From Alphaproteobacteria bacterium (GTDB taxonomy: Bacteria; Pseudomonadota; Alphaproteobacteria; RS24), in contig JAQWIP010000129.1 of assembly GCA_029248825.1 (NCBI GenBank), positions 1-18,438 on the forward strand: DNA of 18,438 nt. Direction: 5' to 3'. Position 1 is the first letter of the stretch; each line of letters opens with the position of its first letter. The position numbers and the translations under genes were made by a program. This document shows positions 7,213 through 14,377 of the stretch, piece by piece. The notes beneath the pieces were generated by a model. It did not search any database. It worked only from the letters and a program-made list of their open reading frames with translations, and was not told where the DNA came from.

Positions 7213-7995
7213 TTATATATCCAAGTCGACTTGATGGTTGAACCAAGCCAAATCGGAGAACGAGCGTAAATCCATTTCATGCGTCCACACCGAACGATGC
7301 TGATGCGCGACATGGAAATAAGTCTCGGCGATTTTTGCGGGCAAAAGCAAGCCGTCTTTATCTTTTCCGCGCGCCTCGCGCAGTTTTTGGAAGTTTTCTT
7401 CGCCCAACATTTTGCCCAACGTATCGGGCGCATCCACCGCCCCATCGATAATAATGTGGGCCACATGAATGCCTTGCGAGGCATATTCGGCCATCAGGCT
7501 TTGGCACAACATGCGCCGTCCGCCCATGGCTGCTGCATGGCTGTGCTGGCCGGCATTGCCGCGCACCGCAGAGGTCGCCGAGGTGACCAATAAAGTGCCG
7601 CTGCCGCGCTGTGCCATCAACGGAAACAAAGCCTTGGCAACGCGGAACAGCGCAAAAGTTGCCATGCGCCAGCCCAGCTCGAATTGCTTATGCGTGGTGA
7701 CCTCCAGCGCGCGATTGCCGATTTGCGCGCCCAAATTAAACACCACGGTTTCAATCGGGCCGATGTCGCTCTCGATATCCCCAATCAGGTCCTCAATGGC
7801 ATTGTCCTCGGCCGCATTGAGCAAGCGTCCGCTGGCCTTGCCGCCGTCGGCCTGCACGGCCTCGACGAGTTTTTGCAAGCCAGCTTCATCGCTGCGCCGA
7901 GCCAAAACCACGTGATAGCCTTCTTGGGCAAATCGTTTTCCGACATGGCCACCAATGCCCGCACCTGCACCTAAAACCAAAACCACTGGGGTCAT
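7213..7995 (-). CDS. SDR-fold protein lacking the usual catalytic Tyr and Lys
   Basis: This 260-residue protein has a Rossmann fold. The nucleotide loop is GAGAGIG (9-15), and ARR after the second strand (32-34) suggests NADP(H). The NNAG motif is replaced by NLGAQ (87-91). In the catalytic helix the canonical Tyr-x-x-x-Lys position reads HSHAAAMGG (151-159), which puts His153 where Tyr is expected and Met157 where Lys is expected; I checked this against the DNA. The Ser around 139 is present. Close relatives I know have Phe at the Tyr position but keep the Lys. The following IHVAHIIIDGAVD (176-188) is typical of that atypical subgroup. It may bind NADP without classical dehydrogenase chemistry. 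AAGGGA precedes the ATG. It heads the minus-strand run with the membrane protein and AlkB. Confidence 0.88.
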   Translation of the reverse strand: MTPVVLVLGAGAGIGGHVGKRFAQEGYHVVLARRSDEAGLQKLVEAVQADGGKASGRLLNAAEDNAIEDLIGDIESDIGPIETVVFNLGAQIGNRALEVTTHKQFELGWRMATFALFRVAKALFPLMAQRGSGTLLVTSATSAVRGNAGQHSHAAAMGGRRMLCQSLMAEYASQGIHVAHIIIDGAVDAPDTLGKMLGEENFQKLREARGKDKDGLLLPAKIAETYFHVAHQHRSVWTHEMDLRSFSDLAWFNHQVDLDI

Positions 7996-8016
7996 TTTTT
8001 CATCCCTTTATTGTTG

Positions 8017-8054
8017 CCCCCAAAGCTTATCGGTTTTTAACTATCCCCCAAGCT
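8017..8054. repeat. short direct repeat in a divergent promoter region
   Basis: CCCCCAAAGCT at 8017-8027 recurs as CCCCCAAGCT at 8045-8054, with starts 28 bases apart. Both lie in the 102-base gap between the divergent SDR-fold and TauD/TfdA genes. They could be operator half-sites, but a match of this length in one short spacer could also be chance. I do not see a convincing sigma-70 pair for either gene. Confidence 0.3.
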
Positions 8055-8097
8055 CTTTTTTTCCTAGTCTTTAGGCATCTAATCGAGGGAGAAACTT

Positions 8098-8940
8098 ATG
8101 CCTTTAACCGTTACCCCTACGGGGTCTAGCTGTGGCGCCTTTGTTACGGGCGTCACCCTATCGCAACCCCTATCCGCTGATTTGGTCGCCGAGCTGCGCG
8201 CCCATTGGGTGACGCATAAAGTGCTGGCTTTCCCCGAGCAGAAAATGTCCGACACCGACCTCGAGCGCTTTACGCTCAACTTCGGCGAATTTGGCGAAGA
8301 CCCGTTTTTCGGCCATATCGACGGCCATGAAAACATTGCCGCCATTCAGCGCAATGCCGATGAGACCACACCGATTTTTGCCGAAAGCTTGCATTCCGAT
8401 TGGAGCTTCTTGGACGTGCCGCCCGCTGGCACAGTTTTATATAGTCTGGTCATCCCCCCGCATGGCGGCAATACGCTCTATGCCGACCAAGTGGCCGCCT
8501 ATGAACGCCTGCCCGATGCTTTGCGCGACAAAGCCGACAGCCTCACCGCCATTCATTCGGCCGAGCTTGGCTATTCCCCGCACGGCGTATATGGCGACGA
8601 TGATGAGGGACGCAGCATGAAAATTTTGCCCAGCGAAAAAGCGCTGGAGAAAAACCAACATCCTTTCGTGCGCACCCATCGCGAGACGGGCAAGAAAGCG
8701 CTATATAGCTCGCCCGCTTATATTTTGGGCTTTGAAGGCTATGACAAACAAGAAAGCGACGCTTTGATGCTGGAGTTTTATGGCCACCAAAGCGCGCCCG
8801 AGATTATGTATTCGCACCCATGGCAAAAAGACATGCTGGTGATGTGGGACAATCGCTCGCTGTTACATGCCGCCACCGGCGGCTATGACGGCTACGACCG
8901 CCTGCTGCACCGCACCACGATTGCTGACACTTCCTTTTAA
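8098..8940 (+). CDS. TauD/TfdA-family Fe(II)/2-oxoglutarate dioxygenase
   Basis: This 280-residue cytoplasmic dioxygenase has the facial triad His99 and Asp101 in LHSDWSF and His257 in SLLHAATGGYDGYDR. Arg268 and Arg272 (DRLLHRTTI) sit in the place of the 2-oxoglutarate-binding Arg. GGNTLYADQVAAYERLP (123-139) is the usual TauD/TfdA block before the core strands. The family oxidises substrates such as taurine, 2,4-D and alkylsulfonates or alkylsulfates. The substrate here cannot be told from sequence alone, and no sulfonate transporter is adjacent. GAGGGAG lies seven bases before the ATG. The quinone oxidoreductase starts 12 bases after the stop, so they form a two-gene unit. The gene diverges from the SDR-fold gene. 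Confidence 0.92.
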   Translation: MPLTVTPTGSSCGAFVTGVTLSQPLSADLVAELRAHWVTHKVLAFPEQKMSDTDLERFTLNFGEFGEDPFFGHIDGHENIAAIQRNADETTPIFAESLHSDWSFLDVPPAGTVLYSLVIPPHGGNTLYADQVAAYERLPDALRDKADSLTAIHSAELGYSPHGVYGDDDEGRSMKILPSEKALEKNQHPFVRTHRETGKKALYSSPAYILGFEGYDKQESDALMLEFYGHQSAPEIMYSHPWQKDMLVMWDNRSLLHAATGGYDGYDRLLHRTTIADTSF

Positions 8941-8952
8941 GGCCCGAGACCT

Positions 8953-9930
8953 ATGACCGAGACCATTCAAGCCATTGAATTGCGCGAATTTGGCGCGCCC
9001 GAAAACATGCAGCTCATCACCAAGCCTGTGCCCGAGCCGAACGCGGGCGAAATACGCATTCGCCTAAAAGCCGTGGGGCTGAATATGGCCGACACTTATC
9101 AACGCACGGGGCTGTATCCCTTGCCCCTGCCCACCGGATTGGGCGCCGAGGGAGCCGGGATTGTTGAGGCCGTGGGCGCGGGCGTCGATATGGCCATTGG
9201 CACGCGGGTGGCTTTTTCCATGGCCTTTGGCGCCTATGCCGAAGCCATTGTTTTGCCGGCCAGCGCCGTGGTGCTTTTGCCCGACAGCGTGGGCGACGAG
9301 CCAGCCGCCGCGATTATGCTGAAAGGCATGACGGTGGATTATTTGTTCAATGACACATTTGTCTTGCACGGCGGCGAGACGGTTTTATTTCACGCGGCCG
9401 CTGGCGGCGTTGGCCTGATTGCCTGCCAATGGGCGAGACATTTGGGCGTCCGCCTCATCGGCACCGCCAGCACCAAAGCCAAATGCGAGCGGGCCATCGC
9501 CCATGGCGCGGCCGAATGCTATTTATCCGATGACCCCGATTTGGCCGAGACCTTAAAACAAGCTTCGGGCGGACAAGGCTTCCCTGTGGTTTATGACAGC
9601 GTCGGCCATTCGACCTATCGCTTGAGCTTGGAGGCTTTGGCGCCTTTCGGCACTTTCGCCAGTTTCGGCAATGCCTCGGGGCCCATTGCCTCTATCGTGC
9701 CAGCCGAATTGGCCACGCATGGCTCGTTGAAATTCACCCGACCGACTTTGGCTACCTATCTTTTCACGCCGGGGTGGATGCAAGCCTCGGCCGAGCGAAT
9801 TTTTGCTTTGATGGAAGCCGGTGCTTTGGCGCCCGAGATTAACCAACGCTATCGGCTCACCGAAGTGGTGCAAGCGCATCGCGATTTGGAAAACCGCGCC
9901 ACAACGGGGTGCAGCGTTATTCTGCCTTAA
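8953..9930 (+). CDS. zeta-crystallin-type NADPH:quinone oxidoreductase (MDR family)
   Basis: This 325-residue zinc-free medium-chain dehydrogenase/reductase is of the quinone oxidoreductase type. An N-terminal GroES-like domain contains LNMADTYQRTGLYPLPLP and GAEGAGIVEAVG (64-75). The Rossmann domain begins with LFHAAAGGVG (145-154), the AxxGGVG NADPH loop. The Cys/His residues of zinc alcohol dehydrogenases are absent. It reduces quinones or alpha,beta-unsaturated carbonyls by one or two electrons with NADPH. It follows the TauD/TfdA gene by 12 bases, so it may process that enzyme's product, although this is inferred only from position. Its TAA overlaps the TAA of the opposite-strand D-amino acid dehydrogenase in the palindrome TTAA. 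Confidence 0.92.
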   Translation: MTETIQAIELREFGAPENMQLITKPVPEPNAGEIRIRLKAVGLNMADTYQRTGLYPLPLPTGLGAEGAGIVEAVGAGVDMAIGTRVAFSMAFGAYAEAIVLPASAVVLLPDSVGDEPAAAIMLKGMTVDYLFNDTFVLHGGETVLFHAAAGGVGLIACQWARHLGVRLIGTASTKAKCERAIAHGAAECYLSDDPDLAETLKQASGGQGFPVVYDSVGHSTYRLSLEALAPFGTFASFGNASGPIASIVPAELATHGSLKFTRPTLATYLFTPGWMQASAERIFALMEAGALAPEINQRYRLTEVVQAHRDLENRATTGCSVILP

Positions 9931-11201
9931 AGCTTGCGGCCCGAAACCGCGAAAGGCGCGGGCGCAATTTCAGGCGCCGCGCCAGTCATTAAATCTGCCA
10001 AAAGCCGCGCCGAGCCAACCGCCATCGTCCAGCCCAAATGACCATGGCCGCAATTGAGCCACAGCCCCTCGATGGGGGTGGCGCCAATGAACGGGCGCCC
10101 ATCCGACGACATAGGCCGCAAGCCCGCCCAAGCCTCGCCAGACGACCAATCCAATTGCGCCGCCATATCGGGCAAGAGACGCTCGAAGAATTGTTGCAAC
10201 AGCCGCGAGCGGCGCGGCTCAATGGCGCGGTCATGGCCGATGAATTCAGCCATGCCGAGAATGCGAAGTCTATTCGGCAGGGGCGTCACCGAAATATGCA
10301 ACCGCGGGTCTACCAACGGATGTGCCAAAACTGTGCCCTCTAGCGACGCCGTCGACAGGGTAAGCGAATAGCCTTTGGCAGGCTGCACTGGCAGGTTTAT
10401 GCCGAGCGGCGCCAAAAGCGCGCGCGCGCCAACCCCAGCCGAGACAACCACTTGCCCAAGCAAAGCCTCGCCATCGACTTCCACGCCAACCACGCGCCCG
10501 CTCTCGCGCAGCAGCTTGGTAGCCCGCGCGCCCAAGCGAAGCTCGCCGCCAAGCTTTTGACCCTGCGCCAGCAATTGCTCGCAAAACACGCGCGCATTGC
10601 CAACTCTATCATTGGGAAAATACAAAGCCCCCATCGGGGGGTCGCCCGCTTGCGCGAGGCTCGGCTCGCGCGCCAAAAGCGCATCGGCATCTAATTTTTC
10701 ATAGACCAGACCTTGCGGCGCCAAAAGCTCGGCCATCGCCAAGGCGGCGGCACGTTCGGCGGACGTATGGAAAAGCTTCAAAGTGCCTGGCTCAGACGCC
10801 TCGAATTGCAAGCCGAGCGATTGGCGCAAGGCATCTGTCTGGCGGGTTGAATATTGCGCCAGACTATAATTGGCTTGGGTGATGGCGCGGTGGCGCGCGG
10901 GCGCTGAATTGCGCAAGAAGCTGGCGCCCCAGCCGAGCAGTTTCGGCACTTGCCCCAAATGCAATTTCATCGGCGCCAGCGGATTAAAAACCGAAGCCAA
11001 TAGCGGCACGCCAATGCCAGGATTATTCCATGGGTCGGGCAGGCTTGGATGCAAAACGGCGCCATTGGCAAAGCTGGCACCTTGGGCAATTTGCGTTTCG
11101 CCATCTATCAAAACAGTGGGAAGGCCGCGCGCTGCCAGCTCGTAAAAACTGGTAACCCCCGCCAATCCAGCCCCGATAAGGATGATTGGGTTTTGCGTCA
11201 T
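9927..11201 (-). CDS. dadA: FAD-dependent D-amino acid dehydrogenase, DadA-like
   Basis: This 424-residue DAO-type flavoprotein has the FAD ADP-binding motif GAGLAG at 10-15, next to the N-terminus. QGASFANGAVLHPS (about 40-53) and PWNNPGI follow as in DadA. The C-terminal blocks GLRPMSSDGRPFIG (360-373) and NCGHGHLGWTMAVGS (383-397) match the layout of E. coli DadA, which oxidises D-amino acids to 2-oxo acids with electrons going to the respiratory chain. I chose the ATG at 11201 because ACGAGG lies just upstream and the FAD motif then sits at the usual distance. An ATG six codons earlier (11219) is less likely. It is a single-gene unit divergent from the long GST-like gene. No alanine racemase gene accompanies it, unlike enteric dadAX. 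Confidence 0.87.
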   Translation of the reverse strand: MTQNPIILIGAGLAGVTSFYELAARGLPTVLIDGETQIAQGASFANGAVLHPSLPDPWNNPGIGVPLLASVFNPLAPMKLHLGQVPKLLGWGASFLRNSAPARHRAITQANYSLAQYSTRQTDALRQSLGLQFEASEPGTLKLFHTSAERAAALAMAELLAPQGLVYEKLDADALLAREPSLAQAGDPPMGALYFPNDRVGNARVFCEQLLAQGQKLGGELRLGARATKLLRESGRVVGVEVDGEALLGQVVVSAGVGARALLAPLGINLPVQPAKGYSLTLSTASLEGTVLAHPLVDPRLHISVTPLPNRLRILGMAEFIGHDRAIEPRRSRLLQQFFERLLPDMAAQLDWSSGEAWAGLRPMSSDGRPFIGATPIEGLWLNCGHGHLGWTMAVGSARLLADLMTGAAPEIAPAPFAVSGRKL

Positions 11202-11291
11202 CGCGCCTCGTCTTTTCATGCCTAAACCGTCTTACAAGCTGGGAAAATAGCAATATTTGGCGCAATTACCAGCCCTTTCCAGCGCGCCAGC

Positions 11292-11320
11292 TTGACACAG
11301 GGCGGGCGCCTCGGTTTACT
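11292..11320 (+). promoter_or_regulatory. sigma-70-type promoter for the long GST-like gene
   Basis: TTGACA at 11292-11297 matches the -35 consensus exactly. A 17-base spacer leads to TTTACT at 11315-11320 (four of six to TATAAT). A start about seven bases on would give a leader of roughly 20 bases containing GGGAG (11336-11340), six bases before the ATG at 11347. This is the best promoter I can see in the window. Confidence 0.7.
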
Positions 11321-11346
11321 TTTTTAAAAGGCTTTGGGAGATAAAC

Positions 11347-12393
11347 ATGCCAGAAACCATCGAACTCATGGGCGCGCCAGGCTCGCCCTATACGCGCAAA
11401 ATGCTGGCGCTGCTGCGCTATCGCCAAATTCCGTATAAAGTTTTCTGGCAAGGCAATATGGCGACGATAAATGCCGCGAATGCCAAATACCCCAAACCGA
11501 AAGTCTCGCTTTTGCCAACGTTTTATTTTCCCGATGACACGGGCGCGCTGCAAGCCGTCACCGATTCTAGCCCCATCTTGAGACGCTTCGAGACAAGCCA
11601 TTCTGGCCGCAGCGTCATCCCAAACGACCCGATTATGGCGTTTCTAAATTGGCTCGTCGAAGATTATGCCGATGAATGGCTAACCAAATCGATGTTTCAC
11701 TATCGCTGGCACTATGCGGCGGATATCGAAAAAGCCGCCTCCATTCTGCCCCGCTGGTATGCGACCGGCGCCAGCGATGCAGAAATCGCGCCCCTATCCA
11801 AGATGGTCAGCGAGCGGCAAATCTCGCGCCTGTCTTATGTCGGCTCGAATGAGATAACCAAAGAAACCATTGAAAGCAGCTTTCATCGATTTTTAACTGG
11901 CCTCAACGCGCATCTGCAAAGCGCCACCTATATGTTTGGCGGCCGTCCCGCTTCGGCCGATTTCGCCATCTATGGCCAATTGACCCAATTGGCTTTATTC
12001 GACCCAACGCCCGCAAAAATGATTATCGAGCGCTGCCCCCGCATCTATGCGTGGACCGAAGCCATGGAAGACCTATCGGGCTTGCCCGTGGCCGAAGACG
12101 ATAGCGATTGGTTGCGCAACGAAGATATTGGCGAGACGCTGGTTAACCTCTTGGCCGAGATTGCCAATCTTTATATGCCCTATTTGAAAGCCAATGCGCA
12201 CGCCGTGAAGAATGGCGATGAGCTGATGCAAACCGAATTAGATGGCCGCCCTTGGACGCAAAACCCGTTCCCGTATCAGGCCAAATGTTTGGCATGGATT
12301 GGCGAAGAATATGCGGCGTTAAGCGATAGCGATAAAGCCCGACTGGCCGATGCTGTCAGCGGCAGTGGCCTCATCGAAGCCTTGCAAGGCTAA
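11347..12393 (+). CDS. long glutathione S-transferase-like protein with C-terminal extension
   Basis: This is a 348-residue protein. The N-terminal thioredoxin-fold domain starts with MGAPGSPYTRKMLALLRY (SPYTRK at 13-18), with the cis-Pro at 57 in LLPTF and the glutathione gamma-Glu motif DSSPI at 73-77. A helical domain follows with DEWLTKSMFHYRWHY (109-123) and the fold-capping FGGRPASADFAIYGQL (197-212). Ordinary GSTs end soon after this point. Here roughly 110 more residues follow, including TELDGRPWTQNPFPYQAKCLAW (296-317, quoted only for its position). The family is known as GST N-terminal-domain proteins of unknown substrate. The gene has its own promoter and Shine-Dalgarno site, is divergent from the dadA-like gene, and overlaps the converging SDR gene by four bases. 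Confidence 0.85.
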   Translation: MPETIELMGAPGSPYTRKMLALLRYRQIPYKVFWQGNMATINAANAKYPKPKVSLLPTFYFPDDTGALQAVTDSSPILRRFETSHSGRSVIPNDPIMAFLNWLVEDYADEWLTKSMFHYRWHYAADIEKAASILPRWYATGASDAEIAPLSKMVSERQISRLSYVGSNEITKETIESSFHRFLTGLNAHLQSATYMFGGRPASADFAIYGQLTQLALFDPTPAKMIIERCPRIYAWTEAMEDLSGLPVAEDDSDWLRNEDIGETLVNLLAEIANLYMPYLKANAHAVKNGDELMQTELDGRPWTQNPFPYQAKCLAWIGEEYAALSDSDKARLADAVSGSGLIEALQG

Positions 12394-13127
12394 GATAAAG
12401 TCAGCCCGCCATCGGCGATAATGGTTTGTCCGGTCACATAAGACGCCAAAGGCGAAGCGAGGAATAACACCACGCCTGCCATGTCTTCGGGCGTGCCAGC
12501 GCGGCCTTGGGGAATGGCGCGCAAAGCCCCTGCCAAGCGTTTTTCATTATCTGTCGTCACGGCGGTTAATTTGGTCGGCACGAGGCCGGGCGCCAATCCA
12601 TTAACTCGAATGCCGTCTTGCGCCCACGCCTCGCCCAAGGTTTTGGTCAGGCTAATGGCCGCCGCTTTCGAGGCCGCATAGGCGGGATTGCCGCGATTGG
12701 ATTGCAGACCCGAAACCGAGCTGACAATGATGATGGAGCCTTGGGCTTGCGACAAGAGCGGCTTGAACTTATTGGCGCAATGCATCACCGAGTCGATGTT
12801 GACGCCCATCACTTCATCCCAGCCGGTTTTTTCAAATTCCTCGCGCCCATAGCGCACCGTGCCTTGGCACAGCACCAGCACATCAAGGCTGGCGAAAGGC
12901 GCTTCATAGGCGCTCAAGGCGTCGAAGTCGGCGGCGTTTAATTGGTCGTATTGCAAGCCTTGCAAATCCGAGCCATCGGCGGCGCTATAATCGTCGCGAC
13001 TGGCACGTGTTCCCCAGACGAAAACATTGGCACCGCGCGCGCGAAACCCGTGCGCCACGCCATTGCCAATGCCGCTGGAGCCACCGACCACCAAAACGGT
13101 TTTTCCGGAAAAATCTAACTCGCTCAT
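12390..13127 (-). CDS. classical SDR oxidoreductase
   Basis: This 245-residue NAD(P)-dependent short-chain dehydrogenase has all family residues. The cofactor loop is GGSSGIG (15-21), the catalytic Asn is 110 in VNID, Ser137 is in VSSVSG, and Tyr150 and Lys154 are in YAASK. The C-terminus VTGQTIIADGG is typical. GTR after the second strand (39-41) may favour NADP(H). The usual NNAG reads CQGT (87-90). AGGAG lies six bases before the ATG, and the MFS gene ends 14 bases upstream, so it is the last gene of the synthetase-MFS-SDR operon. It probably oxidises a hydroxy intermediate or hydroxyacyl-CoA made after activation by the synthetase; that step is inferred. Its TAG overlaps the stop of the converging GST-like gene. 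Confidence 0.93.
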   Translation of the reverse strand: MSELDFSGKTVLVVGGSSGIGNGVAHGFRARGANVFVWGTRASRDDYSAADGSDLQGLQYDQLNAADFDALSAYEAPFASLDVLVLCQGTVRYGREEFEKTGWDEVMGVNIDSVMHCANKFKPLLSQAQGSIIIVSSVSGLQSNRGNPAYAASKAAAISLTKTLGEAWAQDGIRVNGLAPGLVPTKLTAVTTDNEKRLAGALRAIPQGRAGTPEDMAGVVLFLASPLASYVTGQTIIADGGLTLS

Positions 13128-13141
13128 AATTGGCTCCTAGA

Positions 13142-14356
13142 TTAAGCGTTTTCAAACTTTGGCAGGCTCAGAGAAATCAGCACCACAGGCACCATTAAGA
13201 CGGCCGCCATAATCAGTGCGATATCGTAATTGCCCGTGACATCCCAAATATAGCCCGTGTAAATGGGGCTGACGCCTGCGCCAAAAATAAAGATCGAATA
13301 TTGCAGGCCATAAATCGCGCCATAATTGGCCAGACCAAAATAGCGCGCCGTGTAATAGCCGATGAGATCGACCTCGGCACCGACAGCAAAGCCAAGCGCA
13401 ATGGCCGCGGCCATAGCATAGCCAATACCGCCGACACCCAACAAAACGCAGCCCAAACCAACGCCCGTGAAAACCACCGCCGTCAGATAAGGCGCGAAAA
13501 TGCGGTCGATGAGAAAACCAACCAATAGCCGCCCGAACATGACCGAAAGCCCTAGCGTCGCGCCCAGCCCACCCGCTTGCGCGGGGCTAAGTCCGGCGTC
13601 TTGCAACATCGGGATGAAGGCCGGAATAAGCCCCAAAATGGCCACGGAGATAAGGAAGAATATCGCCGCCACTTTCCAAAAAGTCGGATGGCGCACGGCC
13701 TCGCCAAAGCTCAATCCGCTTTGCGCTTGGCTAACCGCCGCATCTTCGCCTTCCTGCGCGTCGGGCGCATCTTTAATCAAAAAATAGACAATCGGCAAAG
13801 CCGCCATTACGATGAGAAACATCACCACATAGCCCGCACGCCAACCGTTTTCGGCCACATAGGGCGTCATAAATTTGGGCAATGCATAGGCCATCACCCC
13901 CGTCGAGGTAAGGCTAATGCCCAGCGCCAGCCCACGATGTTTGACGAAAAACGCGTTCACCGCGCGGGTGAACGCCAGCCCCGTGGAGGCCACGCCAAAC
14001 ACCGCATAGGCCGCCGATAGCAAATATAATTGCCAAATCGGGCCGTTCATCAGCGTGAAACCCAGCAGCAAAACGCCATAGCCCGCCAGCGAAATCGTGG
14101 TGACGCGGCGCAAGCCATAGCGGTCGATGAGCCGGCCTGCGAAAGTGGCAAGCAACATCATCACCAAAACAGAGATTGTCTGTTGAGCGCCAATTTCCGC
14201 GCGCGACCAGCCAAATTCTTCCTGCCATGGGCGCACCCAAATGCCCGACGAATAATAAACCATGGAGGCGAGATTGACGCCAATCCCGACAAAAGCGGCA
14301 AACAAAACCGTGCCGCCACGAGCAAATTCATTCACCGAAGTCGATGGGGTTTGCAT
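13142..14356 (-). CDS. MFS transporter, probable organic-acid carrier
   Basis: This 404-residue inner-membrane protein has 12 predicted helices in two halves. The first begins at about residue 15 and the halves are separated by a charged loop (about 197-220: KDAPDAQEGEDAA). The loop 2-3 motif of the MFS appears as GRLIDRYGLRR (74-84) and its repeat in the second half as GRLLVGFLIDR. The N-terminal helix with SSGIWVRPWQEEFGWSRAEIG is common in MFS members of the oxalate/formate and monocarboxylate carrier branch. TGGAGG lies eight bases before the ATG. The synthetase gene ends 21 bases upstream and the SDR starts 14 bases downstream, so this carrier probably imports the acid that the synthetase activates. 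Direction and substrate are inferred. Confidence 0.9.
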   Translation of the reverse strand: MQTPSTSVNEFARGGTVLFAAFVGIGVNLASMVYYSSGIWVRPWQEEFGWSRAEIGAQQTISVLVMMLLATFAGRLIDRYGLRRVTTISLAGYGVLLLGFTLMNGPIWQLYLLSAAYAVFGVASTGLAFTRAVNAFFVKHRGLALGISLTSTGVMAYALPKFMTPYVAENGWRAGYVVMFLIVMAALPIVYFLIKDAPDAQEGEDAAVSQAQSGLSFGEAVRHPTFWKVAAIFFLISVAILGLIPAFIPMLQDAGLSPAQAGGLGATLGLSVMFGRLLVGFLIDRIFAPYLTAVVFTGVGLGCVLLGVGGIGYAMAAAIALGFAVGAEVDLIGYYTARYFGLANYGAIYGLQYSIFIFGAGVSPIYTGYIWDVTGNYDIALIMAAVLMVPVVLISLSLPKFENA

Positions 14357-14377
14357 AATTTACGCCTCCAAAATTGG

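Noticed and set aside
8098..8940. The TauD/TfdA enzyme as a second sulfosugar desulfurase (sulfoquinovose dioxygenase type).
   Set aside because: The family fits in principle, but it is 5 kb from the monooxygenase cluster, sits with a quinone oxidoreductase, and nothing in its sequence points to a sulfonate.
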